From: Vibrio mimicus
Lineage (GTDB): Bacteria; Pseudomonadota; Gammaproteobacteria; Enterobacterales; Vibrionaceae
Reading direction: 5' to 3'
Assembly: GCF_019048845.1 (NCBI RefSeq)
Contig: NZ_CP077426.1
Coordinates: 233,501 to 297,500 of the forward strand
Length of the DNA: 64,000 bases
Shown here piece after piece: positions 39,408 through 50,355 of the stretch (its first letter is position 1; each line of letters starts with the position of its first letter). The position numbers and the translations under genes were made by a program. The notes beneath the pieces were generated by a model. The model was not told the origin of the DNA. It did not search any database and saw only the letters and a program-made list of their open reading frames with translations.

Positions 39408-40166
39408 TTAAGCCTCCACTTTCTTTGGTGAACCGTCTGGGTTCAACATCGCGATCACGAAGTCTAATGATGACTCCACTTTGCCTTGGTTCACGGCTGC
39501 CGCTGGGTCAACGTGTTTCGGACACACTTCTGAACAGTAACCCACGAAGGTACAGCCCCAAGCGCCGTTTTCACCGTTGATCAGCTTCATACGCTCGGCT
39601 TTACCGTTGTCACGGCTGTCGAGGTTGTAGCGATGCGCCAGAGTTAGAGCTGCCGGGCCAATGAACTCTGGGTTCAAGCCGAACTGCGGGCAGGCTGCGT
39701 AACACAAACCACAGTTGATACAACCAGCGAACTGTTTGTACTTCGCCATTTGCTCTGGAGTTTGTAGGTTAGTACCGTCTTCTGGCTTACGATCGTTACC
39801 GATGATGTATGGCTTGATGGCTTCCAGGCGTTCGATGAACGGCGTCATATCCACGATCAGGTCTTTCTCAATCGGGAAGTTAGCCAGCGGTTCAATTTTT
39901 ACGCCTTCTGGGTAATCACGTAAGAAGCTCTTACACGCTAACTTTGGCACGCCGTTGACCATGATGCCGCACGATCCACAGATCGCCATACGGCATGACC
40001 AGCGGTAAGAAAGATCTTTATCCAAGTTATCTTTCACATAACCAATCGCATCCAGTACCGACATGGTTTCATCAAACGGCACTTCGAAGCGTTGCATGTG
40101 TGGTTCTGCATCTTTAGCTGGGTCGTAGCGCAGAATGTCCACTTTTTGAATACGTTGTGCTGACAT
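39408..40166 (-). CDS. frdB: fumarate reductase iron-sulfur subunit FrdB
   Basis: FrdB passes electrons from menaquinol to the flavin of FrdA. The 252-residue protein has the 2Fe-2S ligands [10 protein letters not shown] and LAC, and the ferredoxin-like clusters [12 protein letters not shown] and [12 protein letters not shown]. The ATG at 40166 shares one base with the frdA stop. Confidence 0.97.
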   Translation of the reverse strand: MSAQRIQKVDILRYDPAKDAEPHMQRFEVPFDETMSVLDAIGYVKDNLDKDLSYRWSCRMAICGSCGIMVNGVPKLACKSFLRDYPEGVKIEPLANFPIEKDLIVDMTPFIERLEAIKPYIIGNDRKPEDGTNLQTPEQMAKYKQFAGCINCGLCYAACPQFGLNPEFIGPAALTLAHRYNLDSRDNGKAERMKLINGENGAWGCTFVGYCSEVCPKHVDPAAAVNQGKVESSLDFVIAMLNPDGSPKKVEA

Positions 40167-41974
40167 TATTTTTGCTCCTCTACGCTTTTTCCGGCCGCTT
40201 CAGCTGCCGCAGCTTTTTCTGCTGCTTCACCGTATAGACGCGCTTTTGGCTGCGACTTAGTGATTTTCACTGGGCTGTAATCGATCTTTGGTGATTGACC
40301 TTCTTGGAAGAACGCCAAAGAGTGCTTGAGGAAATCAACGTCATCACGCTCTGTGCAACCTTCATCAAGACGTTGGTGTGCACCACGAGATTCTTTACGC
40401 AGGATAGCGGAGTGAACCATGGCTTCTGCCACATCCAGACCGTAACCGACTTCAATCGCGTACAGCAGGTCAGTGTTGAACACTTTGCCTTTGTCTTTGA
40501 TGCTGATGCGCTTGTAACGCTCTTTCAACTCGGCCAGTTTGTTGATGGTGTCTTGCATCAGATCTTCCTGACGGTAGATACCACAACCCGCCTCCATGGT
40601 GTGACCCATTTCAGTACGGATGGTTGCCCAGTTTTCATCGCCTTCTTGCTGCATCAGGGCTGCGATACGATCTTCAACCGCTTTGACTTGTGCTGCAATT
40701 GCTGTTTCATTCCAGCCTTTAAACTCAGCGGCGCGCTCAACGGCTTTTTCACCGGCAACGCGGCCAAAGACTACGAATTCCGCTAGCGAGTTAGAACCTA
40801 AACGGTTCGCACCATGCAGACCAACAGACGCACATTCACCAACGGCGAACAGACCTTTAATGCGGGTTTCACATTCGCCATTGGTTTCGATACCACCCAT
40901 GGTGTAGTGTACGGTTGGACGAATTGGAATTGGCTCTTTCGCTGGGTCAACGTTCACGTACGCTTTCGCCAGTTCACAGATAAATGGCAGACGCTCTTGC
41001 AGGTATTCTTCGCCCAAATGACGAAGGTCTAGGTGCACCACATCGCCCAGTGGGTGTTTGATGGTGTTGCCTTTTTGCTGCTCATGCCAGAAAGCTTGGG
41101 AAACTTTGTCACGTGGACCCAGTTCCATGTATTTGTTCTTTGGTTGACCCACTGGAGTTTCAGGGCCCATGCCGTAATCTTGCAGGTAACGGTAGCCATT
41201 CTTGTTGACGATAATACCGCCTTCACCACGACAACCTTCGGTCATCAGAATACCAGTACCTGGTAGGCCAGTTGGGTGGTATTGAACGAATTCCATATCA
41301 CGCAGAGGAACGCCATGACGGAAAGCCATCGCCATACCATCACCGGTCACGATGCCGCCGTTGGTGTTGCAGTGGTAAACGCGGCCTGCACCGCCAGTGG
41401 CTAGAACAACCGACTTAGCTTTGATGGTGACTAGCTCGCCTTCCGACATATGAATGGCGATCAAACCTTGGATTTCACCATTATCAACCAGCAAATCCAC
41501 CACAAAGTACTCATCCAAACGCTTGATTTGTGGGTACTTGATAGAAGTTTGGAACAGGGTGTGCAGCATGTGGAAGCCGGTTTTGTCGGCAGCGAACCAT
41601 GTGCGCTCAACTTTCATACCGCCGAAGCGACGTACGTTGACTTCACCATTATCTTTACGGCTCCAAGGACAACCCCATTGTTCCATCTGGATCATTTCGC
41701 GGGTTGCATTGGCAACAAAGTATTCAACAACATCCTGTTCACATAGCCAGTCACCACCGCCAACGGTATCGTTGAAGTGGTTATCTAAGCTATCTTCATC
41801 CTTGATAACTGCTGCGGAGCCACCCTCGGCTGCGACGGTATGAGAACGCATTGGATAAACTTTAGAAATCAGAGCAACTTCTAAGTTAGGGTTTGCTTCT
41901 GCCGCTGCAATAGCAGTACGAAGACCAGCGCCGCCAGCGCCGATGACTGCGATATCTGTGGTGATAATTTGCAC
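40166..41974 (-). CDS. frdA: fumarate reductase flavoprotein subunit FrdA
   Basis: FrdA reduces fumarate to succinate in anaerobic respiration. The 602-residue subunit starts with the FAD dinucleotide fold [18 protein letters not shown]. It has His45 in [11 protein letters not shown], the covalent FAD attachment site in this family, and catalytic segments [20 protein letters not shown] and [18 protein letters not shown]. It is the first gene of frdABCD. Confidence 0.97.
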   Translation of the reverse strand: MQIITTDIAVIGAGGAGLRTAIAAAEANPNLEVALISKVYPMRSHTVAAEGGSAAVIKDEDSLDNHFNDTVGGGDWLCEQDVVEYFVANATREMIQMEQWGCPWSRKDNGEVNVRRFGGMKVERTWFAADKTGFHMLHTLFQTSIKYPQIKRLDEYFVVDLLVDNGEIQGLIAIHMSEGELVTIKAKSVVLATGGAGRVYHCNTNGGIVTGDGMAMAFRHGVPLRDMEFVQYHPTGLPGTGILMTEGCRGEGGIIVNKNGYRYLQDYGMGPETPVGQPKNKYMELGPRDKVSQAFWHEQQKGNTIKHPLGDVVHLDLRHLGEEYLQERLPFICELAKAYVNVDPAKEPIPIRPTVHYTMGGIETNGECETRIKGLFAVGECASVGLHGANRLGSNSLAEFVVFGRVAGEKAVERAAEFKGWNETAIAAQVKAVEDRIAALMQQEGDENWATIRTEMGHTMEAGCGIYRQEDLMQDTINKLAELKERYKRISIKDKGKVFNTDLLYAIEVGYGLDVAEAMVHSAILRKESRGAHQRLDEGCTERDDVDFLKHSLAFFQEGQSPKIDYSPVKITKSQPKARLYGEAAEKAAAAEAAGKSVEEQK

Positions 41975-42281
41975 AGTTATCCTCCAGTGTGATTATTTTA
42001 TTTTATGGACTGAGTTAGTCTCAGTACCTGGAATTGTCAAAGCATTGATTTGGAAGTCACTTAGGTAAAACTTACCGACTCAACACCTGTCCACCCATTA
42101 AGTGGTAGGGCTAGTTTAGAAGAGCTTGAAGATGGAAAAATTGATTCTGTTGGGTTTTTGCTGCGGTATTGCAAACTCAGACATACTAATTGCCCTATAT
42201 GTGACTGGTGTCACAAATGGATTTGGATTTTTATTCTGAACGAGTACAATTCATTATCTCTGTTAATTGCTGAGCGACATC
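41975..42281. promoter_or_regulatory. frdA/epmA divergent intergenic region
   Basis: This 307-base gap carries the frdABCD promoter and the epmA promoter. It contains a perfect CRP site (given separately) and a short hairpin with arms ACTGAG (42009-42014) and CTCAGT (42020-42025) in the frd leader. I could not find a full FNR site; only TTGAT half-sites are visible. Confidence 0.55.
42200..42215. promoter_or_regulatory. perfect CRP-cAMP site between frdA and epmA
   Basis: TGTGA-CTGGTG-TCACA matches the CRP consensus at all ten conserved positions. It is 67 bases before the epmA start and 226 bases before frdA. Confidence 0.8.
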
Positions 42282-43256
42282 ATGACTAGTTCCGACTGGA
42301 TGCCTACCGCATCAATAAGCCAATTAAAACAACGCGCTACCTTGCTGCGTCAGATCCGCGACTTCTTTGCCGAACGCGATGTACTCGAAGTAGAGACCCC
42401 TGCCATGAGCCACGCCACGGTGACGGATATCCATCTTCATACTTTTAAGACGGAATTTGTCGGACCAGGTTATGCCAAGGGCAGTTCGCTACATCTCATG
42501 ACTAGCCCAGAATTTCATATGAAGCGTCTGTTGGCGGCAGGCAGTGGTTGTATTTATCAGCTTGGTAAAGCTTTTCGTAACGAAGAAAATGGCCGTTATC
42601 ACAATCCCGAGTTCACCATGCTGGAATGGTATCGGATTGGTTTTGATCATCATGCTTTAATGGATGAGATGGACGCTTTACTACAACTGGTACTGCGCTG
42701 TGGCAGTGCAGAGCGAATGACTTACCAAGCAGCGTTTCTGAATGTACTTGGCGTTTGCCCCCTCGAAGGGGAGATGCGTGAGTTAAAGCAAGTCGCTGCA
42801 GCGTTGGGTTTAAGTGATATTGCCGAGCCTGAAGAAGACCGCGATACCTTATTGCAACTGCTGTTTAGTATTGGCATCGAGCCGAAAATTGGCCAAACCG
42901 CACCTGCATTTGTGTATGATTTCCCCGCTTCACAAGCGGCGCTGGCCAAAATTAATCCGGCTGATCCGCGTGTGGCCGATCGCTTCGAAGTCTATTTTAA
43001 AGGGATTGAGCTCGCGAACGGCTTCCATGAATTGGATAACCCTGCCGAGCAGTTAGCCCGTTTTAAAGCGGATAACGCCAAACGTTTAGAAATGGGGCTA
43101 GCTGAACAGCCGATCGATTATCATTTGATCGCAGCGTTGGAAGCGGGTTTGCCAGAGTGTGCAGGGGTAGCACTGGGAATCGATCGCCTGATCATGTTGG
43201 CGCTGGGCGAAGATCATATTGATAAGGTGACGGCTTTTCCGTTTCCCCGAGCCTGA
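42282..43256 (+). CDS. epmA: EF-P lysine ligase EpmA (GenX/PoxA)
   Basis: EpmA is a class II lysyl-tRNA-synthetase-like enzyme that attaches beta-lysine to Lys34 of EF-P. The ATG at 42282 ([19 protein letters not shown]) gives 324 residues as in E. coli; a TTG-started longer frame is not conserved. Class II motifs 1-3 are seen: [30 protein letters not shown] and [12 protein letters not shown]. The anticodon-binding domain of true LysRS is absent. Confidence 0.96.
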   Translation: MTSSDWMPTASISQLKQRATLLRQIRDFFAERDVLEVETPAMSHATVTDIHLHTFKTEFVGPGYAKGSSLHLMTSPEFHMKRLLAAGSGCIYQLGKAFRNEENGRYHNPEFTMLEWYRIGFDHHALMDEMDALLQLVLRCGSAERMTYQAAFLNVLGVCPLEGEMRELKQVAAALGLSDIAEPEEDRDTLLQLLFSIGIEPKIGQTAPAFVYDFPASQAALAKINPADPRVADRFEVYFKGIELANGFHELDNPAEQLARFKADNAKRLEMGLAEQPIDYHLIAALEAGLPECAGVALGIDRLIMLALGEDHIDKVTAFPFPRA

Positions 43257-43385
43257 TCGGATTCTCAGTTTGCAACATATTCACCCTTTTCAGACCGAGT
43301 TTTAACGAGGTAAGCGCTCGCGTCATGCTGCCAACCTCGTTATACTCCTTGTCTGATTTGAATCCCCATTGCAAGAGCACAGGAT

Positions 43386-43820
43386 ATGCAAGAGTACATT
43401 GAGTTTTTTCAGCAAAATATGATCCTTTCACTGGCTTGGATCGGTATTTTGGTGGCGTTGATCGCCAGCATTTATAAATCGGCGACCGCCGCTTATCAAG
43501 AATTGACTGCTAATCAAGTAACACACCTGATTAACCGTGAAAACGGCATCGTGGTTGATATCCGCAGCAAAGATGAGTTCAAACAGGGCCATATTACGGA
43601 CGCAATTCACATTTTGCCGTCAGACATTAAAGCGGGTAACTTGGCTGGACTTGAAAGCCATAAATCGAACCCCATTATCGTGGTATGCAAAACGGGTCAA
43701 ACCGCACGTGAAAGTGCTGAACTACTGACCAAAGCCGGTTTTGAGAAGGTTAATCTTCTAAAAAATGGCTTGATTGCTTGGAATGAAGCTAACCTGCCTT
43801 TGGTACGCGGTAAACGCTAA
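43386..43820 (+). CDS. membrane-anchored rhodanese-domain protein (YibN-like)
   Basis: The 144-residue protein has one N-terminal membrane helix (about 12-32) and a rhodanese domain with the active-site loop VVCKTGQTA (Cys about 99). Substrate is unknown; family members act as sulfurtransferases or in membrane protein biogenesis. In E. coli the order is yibN-grxC-secB-gpsA-cysE; here grxC is missing and secB follows 166 bases later. Confidence 0.9.
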   Translation: MQEYIEFFQQNMILSLAWIGILVALIASIYKSATAAYQELTANQVTHLINRENGIVVDIRSKDEFKQGHITDAIHILPSDIKAGNLAGLESHKSNPIIVVCKTGQTARESAELLTKAGFEKVNLLKNGLIAWNEANLPLVRGKR

Positions 43821-43986
43821 ATCCTTAGAGCTCCTCGTCGGCGTTGGTGAAAATATCAGCGCTTGACGGTGAGAGTTGTGATGTCACCCACGTAATGGCT
43901 TGCCCATCTAGTGATCCCCCACACTCTCAGTTAGTCTCAGGACACATTGACCTTTGAACCCAATTATCTGAATTAAGGATGAAACC

Positions 43987-44451
43987 ATGGCTGAAGCAGC
44001 ACAAGCCTCGCAACAACAGTTTGCTATCCAACGTATCTACCTGAAAGATGTTTCTTTTGAAGCACCAAGCTCACCAGTGATGTTCCAAAAAGAGTGGAAT
44101 CCTGATGTGAAGCTGGATCTCGACACGCAAAGCCGTGAACTGGGTGAGGGTGTTTATGAGGTGGTTCTACGTCTGACTGTAACGGTGAAAAATGCAGAAG
44201 AAACCGCATTCCTGTGTGAAGTACAACAAGCAGGTATCTTCAGTGCAGAGCAGATGGAAGCGGGCCAATTGGCACATTGCTTAGGTGCTTTCTGTCCGAA
44301 CATTCTGTTCCCATACGCGCGTGAAACCATTTCAAGCCTAGTGGTAAAAGGCACTTTCCCGCAACTGAACCTCGCTCCAGTTAACTTTGACGCGCTGTTC
44401 ATGAACTACCTGCAACAGCAAGCTCAAGAAGGCACAACAGCGAACGCATAA
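43987..44451 (+). CDS. secB: protein-export chaperone SecB
   Basis: SecB keeps precursors unfolded and hands them to SecA. The 154-residue protein has the SecB core [19 protein letters not shown] (about 13-31) and [20 protein letters not shown] (about 98-117). AAGGATG lies before the ATG. It has a strong terminator, so gpsA has a separate or read-through transcript. Confidence 0.97.
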   Translation: MAEAAQASQQQFAIQRIYLKDVSFEAPSSPVMFQKEWNPDVKLDLDTQSRELGEGVYEVVLRLTVTVKNAEETAFLCEVQQAGIFSAEQMEAGQLAHCLGAFCPNILFPYARETISSLVVKGTFPQLNLAPVNFDALFMNYLQQQAQEGTTANA

Positions 44452-44479
44452 TTCGCACGATTGAGTTTCAAGCTACAGT

Positions 44480-44514
44480 AAAATGCACAGCGCCACCGCG
44501 ATGTGCATTTTTTG
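44480..44514 (+). terminator. terminator of secB
   Basis: AAAATGCACA and TGTGCATTTT form a 10-bp stem followed by additional T. Confidence 0.92.
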
Positions 44515-44536
44515 TTTATCATTCGAGTATTGGTTT

Positions 44537-44585
44537 TTGCAGTCTTTATCCCGCTTACGTTTAGCGGAGAGGGTGCAGACTGCAA
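44537..44585. promoter_or_regulatory. 49-nt inverted repeat upstream of gpsA
   Basis: TTGCAGTCT (44537-44545) pairs with AGACTGCAA (44577-44585), with an inner CCGC/GCGG pair at 44550-44553 and 44564-44567. It ends 55 bases before gpsA. It has no T run, so it looks like an operator or leader structure. Confidence 0.55.
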
Positions 44586-44640
44586 TAGCCAATGTTTGGG
44601 TATAGAATAGAGCACAACTTCGTTATCGATAGGCAGAACA

Positions 44641-45675
44641 ATGAGCGAAACACAGAACCCCAATAGCTACGGAAAACCTGTTGAAATGACCGTGATTGGT
44701 GCGGGCTCCTACGGTACCTCGCTGGCGATCTCTCTGGCGCGTAATGGCGCGAACATCGTCCTATGGGGACATGAAGCCGAACATATGGCTCGTCTAGAAG
44801 ACGATCGAGCTAACCATGAATTTCTGCCAGGAATTGCATTTCCTGACACTTTAATTGTTGAAACGGATCTGCAAAAGGCAGTGCAAGCGAGCCGCGATTT
44901 GCTCGTTGTTGTCCCGAGTCATGTGTTTGGTATTGTGTTAAAGAGTTTACAGCCGCATCTGCGCGCTGATAGCCGTATTTGTTGGGCAACCAAAGGTTTA
45001 GAGCCTGAAACAGGGCGTCTGTTGCAGGATGTTGCCCATGATGCACTTGGGGATAACTATCCGCTCGCGGTACTGTCTGGGCCTACGTTTGCTAAAGAGC
45101 TGGCGATGGGAATGCCAACCGCAATTTCGGTGGCGTCACCGGATGCGCAGTTTGTACGCGACCTGCAAGAAAAAATCCACTGCAGCAAAACCTTCCGCGT
45201 GTACGCCAACAGTGACTTTATCGGCATGCAGCTTGGTGGCGCCGTGAAAAACGTGATTGCGATTGGTGCGGGGATGTCAGATGGCATTGGCTTTGGCGCG
45301 AATGCACGTACCGCCCTTATTACTCGTGGCTTGGCTGAAATGACGCGTCTAGGTGCCGCTTTAGGCGCGCAACCGGAAACCTTTATGGGCATGGCCGGAT
45401 TGGGTGATTTAGTGCTGACTTGTACTGACAACCAATCGCGTAACCGTCGTTTTGGTTTGGCGCTTGGTCAAGGAAAGGATGTGGATACCGCGCAAACTGA
45501 TATCGGACAAGTCGTTGAAGGGTATCGCAACACCAAAGAAGTGTGGATGCTAGCGAAACGCATGGGCGTTGAGATGCCGATAGTTGAACAAATTTATCAA
45601 GTATTGTATCAAGGAAAAGATGCGCGACTCGCTGCTCAGGATCTGCTGGCGCGAGATAAGAAGATGGAGCGTTAA
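44641..45675 (+). CDS. gpsA: glycerol-3-phosphate dehydrogenase [NAD(P)+]
   Basis: GpsA reduces dihydroxyacetone phosphate to sn-glycerol 3-phosphate for phospholipid synthesis. The 344-residue protein has the nucleotide-binding [19 protein letters not shown] (about 18-36), the catalytic-lysine segment [13 protein letters not shown], and [14 protein letters not shown]. cysE follows 71 bases downstream. Confidence 0.97.
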   Translation: MSETQNPNSYGKPVEMTVIGAGSYGTSLAISLARNGANIVLWGHEAEHMARLEDDRANHEFLPGIAFPDTLIVETDLQKAVQASRDLLVVVPSHVFGIVLKSLQPHLRADSRICWATKGLEPETGRLLQDVAHDALGDNYPLAVLSGPTFAKELAMGMPTAISVASPDAQFVRDLQEKIHCSKTFRVYANSDFIGMQLGGAVKNVIAIGAGMSDGIGFGANARTALITRGLAEMTRLGAALGAQPETFMGMAGLGDLVLTCTDNQSRNRRFGLALGQGKDVDTAQTDIGQVVEGYRNTKEVWMLAKRMGVEMPIVEQIYQVLYQGKDARLAAQDLLARDKKMER

Positions 45676-45746
45676 AACGCCGCGCAAGAGATGGAATTGA
45701 ATAGATAGATGCAGGTGACTCTATCTTGATTAGGACAGAGTAAGTC

Positions 45747-46568
45747 ATGAAACAGTGCGCACACACTAAGGTCTGGCAAACCATTGTCGCTGAAGCTCGC
45801 GAACAATCCGAGCAGGAGCCGATGCTGGCCAGTTTTTATCACGCCACCATTATTAAACACGACAGTTTAAGAGCGGCGCTGAGCTACATTCTTGCCAACC
45901 GTTTGAATACGGCATCCATGCCGGCGATGGCGGTGCGTGAAGTGATCGAAGAAGCATTTGCTGCTGACCCGAATATTACGGAAGCGGCAGCGTGTGATAT
46001 TTGCGCGACCGTCAACCGCGATCCGGCAGTGTCGATGTACTCAATGCCGCTACTGTACCTGAAAGGTTATCACGCGCTGCAAGGCTATCGGGTTGCCAAC
46101 TGGCTATGGCGACAAGGACGTAAGGCGCTCGCTACCTATTTCCAGAACCAGATTTCCGTGGCATGTCAGGTCGATATTCACCCAGCTGCGCGCATTGGCC
46201 GTGGCATTATGCTCGATCACGCGACAGGCATAGTGATTGGTGAAACGGCAGTGGTTGAAGATGATGTTTCGATCTTACAAGACGTCACTCTCGGCGGTAC
46301 GGGTAAAGAGTGCGGCGATCGCCACCCGAAAATTCGTGAAGGGGTAATGATTGGTGCTGGTGCTAAGATTTTAGGCAACATCGAAGTTGGGGAAGGGGCA
46401 AAAATTGGCTCTGGCTCTGTGGTGTTGCAAGCAGTACCACCGCATACCACTGTGGCTGGGGTTCCTGCACGGATTGTGGGGCGGCCACAGTCGGATAAAC
46501 CCTCATTGGATATGGATCAGCAATTTAATGGGCGCTCACAAACTTTTATAGGTGGTGACGGGATCTAA
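45747..46568 (+). CDS. cysE: serine O-acetyltransferase
   Basis: CysE makes O-acetylserine, the direct precursor of cysteine. The 273-residue enzyme has the helical N-terminal part and a left-handed beta-helix of hexapeptide repeats (about 140-250), with catalytic LDHATGIVIGETAVV (about 157-171). The C-terminal tail ends FIGGDGI; a terminal Ile is the residue that inserts into cysteine synthase in the E. coli complex. Confidence 0.97.
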   Translation: MKQCAHTKVWQTIVAEAREQSEQEPMLASFYHATIIKHDSLRAALSYILANRLNTASMPAMAVREVIEEAFAADPNITEAAACDICATVNRDPAVSMYSMPLLYLKGYHALQGYRVANWLWRQGRKALATYFQNQISVACQVDIHPAARIGRGIMLDHATGIVIGETAVVEDDVSILQDVTLGGTGKECGDRHPKIREGVMIGAGAKILGNIEVGEGAKIGSGSVVLQAVPPHTTVAGVPARIVGRPQSDKPSLDMDQQFNGRSQTFIGGDGI

Positions 46569-46603
46569 ATCCCCCCTTACTTTTTGGTAAAAGAGAGAAA
46601 AGA

Positions 46604-46633
46604 AAAAAGGATGATGGCGACATCATCCTTTTT
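46604..46633. terminator. bidirectional terminator cysE/aphA
   Basis: AAAAAGGATGATG and CATCATCCTTTTT form a perfect 13-bp stem around GCGA between convergent genes. Confidence 0.94.
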
Positions 46634-46654
46634 CACATCATTGATTGGCAGGGC

Positions 46655-47194
46655 TTACGCCATGGCATTCAACTCCGCTAAAACTTCATCCGCCCATTGA
46701 ATCCATGCTTGGCGAACCAGTAAATTACGACGTAGCGTTAAACGCTCTAAACGCTGCTGCTTATCCAACATAGTCGGGTTGGCGTAATAAGCAGACTCGA
46801 TTTCTTGGTAGTGAGTGACCAGCTTGCGCGACTCTTCAACCAGTTCAGCCAATTGCAGGCGGTAAGGCTCTGCTGATTGTACTGAACAAGCCATCAGTTT
46901 AGCGCTGAACTCATCACGCACGGTTGGGTGTGCGGTTGGTTGATCAAACCACTCACCTAAAGCGCTGCGACCAGCTTGGGTTATAGAATAAACTTTGCGA
47001 TCTGGTTTGCCTTCCTGTGGTTCCAGAACACAAGTTACTAAACCCTGTTCCCCCATTTTATTGAGTTCACGATATACCTGCTGATGGCTGGCTTTCCAGA
47101 AGTAGCCAATGCTAGCAGAAAATTCTTTTGTTATATCGTACCCGGTTGCATCGCGTGTGCTAAGAACAGTAAGGATAACGTGTGGTAATGACAT
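46655..47194 (-). CDS. aphA: PadR-family regulator AphA
   Basis: AphA is the low-cell-density master regulator of vibrios and, with AphB, activates the ToxR-regulon gene pair tcpPH in V. cholerae. The 179-residue protein has a PadR winged helix (about 1-75; TGYDITKEF, SHQQVYRELNKMGEQGLV) and a C-terminal antiparallel coiled-coil dimerisation region (about 100-175). It is single and divergent from the 359-base region shared with ppc's 3' end. Confidence 0.95.
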   Translation of the reverse strand: MSLPHVILTVLSTRDATGYDITKEFSASIGYFWKASHQQVYRELNKMGEQGLVTCVLEPQEGKPDRKVYSITQAGRSALGEWFDQPTAHPTVRDEFSAKLMACSVQSAEPYRLQLAELVEESRKLVTHYQEIESAYYANPTMLDKQQRLERLTLRRNLLVRQAWIQWADEVLAELNAMA

Positions 47195-47497
47195 GTCTTC
47201 AATCCAAAAATTAAGTCAACATAAACTTCTATCTAAACGGCTGTCGTGCTTCTAATGGCACTCATATCAACGCATTTAAATACCCGCAGCCCAATAATCT
47301 GGCTGCTTATGTCACCTTATAAAGCCGGTTATCACCTAGAGTGGCGTATGTCTTTGCATACTTTGACTGTGAGATTGCTTTGCATTGCTTATCACAGAGG
47401 GAACGTAGTATATCTAAATAATAAGCATAAAGTGGAATACAAATGTGCTATTCAAACAAAAAACTGACATTATTCTCAATAATGCAAAAATGTAAAA
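47195..47497. promoter_or_regulatory. aphA upstream regulatory region
   Basis: Over 300 bases without a gene precede aphA; this gene is known to be controlled by HapR and other factors. Visible is CATTATT (47468-47474) and AATAATG (47478-47484), which on the minus strand reads TTATTGAGAATAATG and resembles a LuxR/HapR half-site (TTATTGA). A second candidate, TGATAAGCAAT, reads on the minus strand near 47383-47393. Neither is proved. The 73-codon frame at 47246-47467 has no support. Confidence 0.5.
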
Positions 47498-47525
47498 CAA
47501 AAGGCCGCTAAGTTGCAGCCTTTTG
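47498..47525 (-). terminator. terminator of ppc
   Basis: CAAAAGGC-C-GC pairs with GC-A-GCCTTTTG (one mismatch), followed on the minus strand by TTTT. It lies 28 bases past the ppc stop. Confidence 0.85.
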
Positions 47526-47553
47526 GTGTTCTATGCTGATATTTTGCGATTTG

Positions 47554-50184
47554 TTAACCAGTATTGCGCATTCCCGCTGCAATTCCCGCTATAGTCACCA
47601 TCAAGGCTTCTTCTAGCTCTGGCGCTAAGAGCTCCGATTGACGGGTGCGATAGAGCAGTTCAGCTTGCAACATGTTGAGTGGTTCCACGTAGATATTGCG
47701 CAGACGAATCGACTCTTGTCCCCAAGGATCGCTTTGCATCAGGTTCTCGTTGTTTTCTACATTGAGCACCGTTTTGATGTCTTTTTGCAGTTGCGCGCGC
47801 AGTTTTTCACCGAGTGGACGCAGAGCAGGTTCCACTAAGCGCTCATCGTAGTAACGCGCAATTTCCGCGCTGCACTTGGTGTACACCATCTCAAGCATGC
47901 CTAAGCGAGTTGAGAAGAATGGCCATTCACGGCACATCTCTTCAAGTAGTGCTTGGTGACCTTGATCAATGGAGAATTGAATGGCTTCACCAGCACCTAA
48001 CCAAGCGGGCAATACCAAGCGGTTTTGGCTCCATGAGAAAATCCATGGGATCGCACGTAAACTCTCAACCCCACCGTTTGGATTACGTTTTGATGGGCGT
48101 GAACCGAGTGGCAGTTTACCCAATTCCAATTCAGGTGTGGCTTGACGGAAGTAAGGGACAAAATCAGGCTCACCACGCACGACATGGCGATAGGCCTCAC
48201 ACGACACTTCCGACAGCACATCCATCAGATCGCGCCATTCTTGTTTTGGCTCTGGTGGTGGCAGCAAGTTGGCTTCCAAAATGGCACTGGCGTACATGTT
48301 GAAGCTGTTCACCGCCACTTCTGGCAGACCCAGTTTGAAGCGGATCATCTCGCCTTGTTCTGTTACGCGCAGGCCGCCCTTTAAACTCTTCGGTGGCTGA
48401 GAAAGCAGTGCCGCATGCGCAGGAGCGCCGCCACGGCCAATCGTGCCGCCACGACCATGGAACAACGTCAGCTCAATACCGGCTTCTTCACTGACTTTGA
48501 CTAAGGCATCCATTGCGCGGTACTGCGCCCAGCCTGCCGCCATTACGCCGGCATCTTTCGCTGAGTCTGAATAACCAATCATCACCATTTGGTGGTTCTG
48601 AATAAAGCCGCGATACAGATCGATACTCATCAACTGACGGATCACCGATTCGGCGTTGTTCAAGTCATCTAAGGTTTCAAACAGCGGGCAGACATCCATA
48701 CGATAAGGACATCCCGCTTCTTGCAGCAGCAGATGAACTGCAAGGACATCCGATGCGGTACGCGCCATCGAAATTACATACGCACCAAACGCATCTTTGG
48801 ATTGCGCAGCAATGATCTTACAGGTATCCAGAACTTCTTTGACTTGTGCAGAGGGTTGCCAGTCGCGCGGTAGCAGCGGACGTTTAGAATTCAGTTCAGT
48901 GGTCAGGAAAGCGATCTTGTCTTGTTCGCTCCACTGATTGTAATCGCCGATGCCGAGATAACGGGTCAGTTCCGAAATCACTTCTGCATGGCGTGAACTT
49001 TCTTGACGAACATCGAGACGAACTAGATGCACGCCGAACGCTTTGATGCGACGTAGAGTATCGAGCAGTGAACCATCCGCAATTACGCCCATGCCACACT
49101 CATGCAGTGATTGGTAACAGGCATAAAGTGGCTCCCACAGCTGATCAACATTTTGCAGCGGTGCTTTCACTGCCAGTTTTTGACCATTCAGTTTCGCTTC
49201 AAGAATATCAATCGTCTCTTGTAGCAAACCGCGCAACTGCTTGAGGATCGCGCGATAAGGCTCATGTTCCTCACCCGCTAAAGCGCGTACTGCCTCATTA
49301 CACTTGGTCATCGAAAGTTCGCTGACTAGCTCATTGATGTCGGTGAGATACAAATCGGCCGCTTTCCAGCGTGACAGTAATAGCACTTCGCGAGTGATGG
49401 TGTGGGTGACAAATGGGTTACCATCGCGGTCACCACCCATCCATGATGAGAAGTGCACAGGGCGTGCATCAATTGGTAAACCTTCACCCAAGTGAGATTT
49501 CACCTGCTCATCCAGCTCGCGTAAAAATTCAGGTACCGCATGCCATAGTGAGTTTTCCACCACAGCAAAGCCCCATTTGGCTTCATCCAATGGCGTTGGT
49601 CGCTGCTGACGGATCACATCCGAGTGCCAGCTTTGTGCGATCAACTGCTCAAGGCGGCGTTCCGTTTTATGGCGCTCTTTTGAAGAGAGTTCACTCAGTT
49701 CGAGTTTGGACAAGCATTCGTTAATTTTGACCAGCTTGTTGATCATGGTACGACGAGTGATCTCAGTCGGGTGAGCGGTTAATACCAGCTCAATGTTCAG
49801 ATCACGAATGGCTTGTGCGGTGTCGAATTTACTGACCGAGTTTTGCGCGAGTTTGGCAAACAAGCTGCCAATGGCATCAAGTTCATTTACATGGCTCTCA
49901 CAATGGCGAGAGATGGTGTGATACTGCTCAGCAATATTGGTCAGATTCAGGAATTGGTTAAAGGCGCGAGCAACTGGGGTCAGTTGGTGATTGGGAAGAT
50001 TTTTGATCTCTTCGATCAGGAGCTCGCGATCAGCTTGGTTGCCGGTTCTGGCGGATTTGGAAAGTTTTCGGATGGTTTCCACTTTCTCTAAAATAACGTC
50101 GCCATCGGCGGCTTGAATCGTCTGGCCGAGTAGTCGTCCTAACATGCTTACGTTACTTTTGAGCGCAGCGTATTTTTCGTTCAT
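47554..50184 (-). CDS. ppc: phosphoenolpyruvate carboxylase
   Basis: Ppc makes oxaloacetate from phosphoenolpyruvate and bicarbonate, refilling the citric acid cycle. The ATG at 50184 ([20 protein letters not shown]) matches the E. coli start and has AAGGCAGG upstream; it gives 876 residues. His138 lies in [11 protein letters not shown], and the other signatures are [12 protein letters not shown] and [12 protein letters not shown]. The C-terminus ends MRNTG, as required for activity in this family. Confidence 0.97.
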   Translation of the reverse strand: MNEKYAALKSNVSMLGRLLGQTIQAADGDVILEKVETIRKLSKSARTGNQADRELLIEEIKNLPNHQLTPVARAFNQFLNLTNIAEQYHTISRHCESHVNELDAIGSLFAKLAQNSVSKFDTAQAIRDLNIELVLTAHPTEITRRTMINKLVKINECLSKLELSELSSKERHKTERRLEQLIAQSWHSDVIRQQRPTPLDEAKWGFAVVENSLWHAVPEFLRELDEQVKSHLGEGLPIDARPVHFSSWMGGDRDGNPFVTHTITREVLLLSRWKAADLYLTDINELVSELSMTKCNEAVRALAGEEHEPYRAILKQLRGLLQETIDILEAKLNGQKLAVKAPLQNVDQLWEPLYACYQSLHECGMGVIADGSLLDTLRRIKAFGVHLVRLDVRQESSRHAEVISELTRYLGIGDYNQWSEQDKIAFLTTELNSKRPLLPRDWQPSAQVKEVLDTCKIIAAQSKDAFGAYVISMARTASDVLAVHLLLQEAGCPYRMDVCPLFETLDDLNNAESVIRQLMSIDLYRGFIQNHQMVMIGYSDSAKDAGVMAAGWAQYRAMDALVKVSEEAGIELTLFHGRGGTIGRGGAPAHAALLSQPPKSLKGGLRVTEQGEMIRFKLGLPEVAVNSFNMYASAILEANLLPPPEPKQEWRDLMDVLSEVSCEAYRHVVRGEPDFVPYFRQATPELELGKLPLGSRPSKRNPNGGVESLRAIPWIFSWSQNRLVLPAWLGAGEAIQFSIDQGHQALLEEMCREWPFFSTRLGMLEMVYTKCSAEIARYYDERLVEPALRPLGEKLRAQLQKDIKTVLNVENNENLMQSDPWGQESIRLRNIYVEPLNMLQAELLYRTRQSELLAPELEEALMVTIAGIAAGMRNTG

Positions 50185-50355
50185 TGTCATCCTGCCTTGA
50201 AAAAAAATTACATCCAATGTGAGTTCTGTTAATTACACAATCTTGATCATTTTGTCTAGTATGCTTGCTGTTAAGACTAAGATTTCATTTATAGTTCAGC
50301 CTATTTGGGATATGTATTGTTTAACCAAAAGAGCGAAAGTATTGAAATTTTCTTA

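Noticed and set aside
40295..40786. 163-codon open frame on the plus strand
   Set aside because: It is antisense to frdA, whose motifs and length are certain.
41975..42281. FNR site for frdABCD
   Set aside because: Anaerobic control is expected, but only isolated TTGAT half-sites are present; no full TTGAT-N4-ATCAA was found.
47814..48302. 162-codon open frame on the plus strand
   Set aside because: It is antisense to ppc and resembles no protein known to me.
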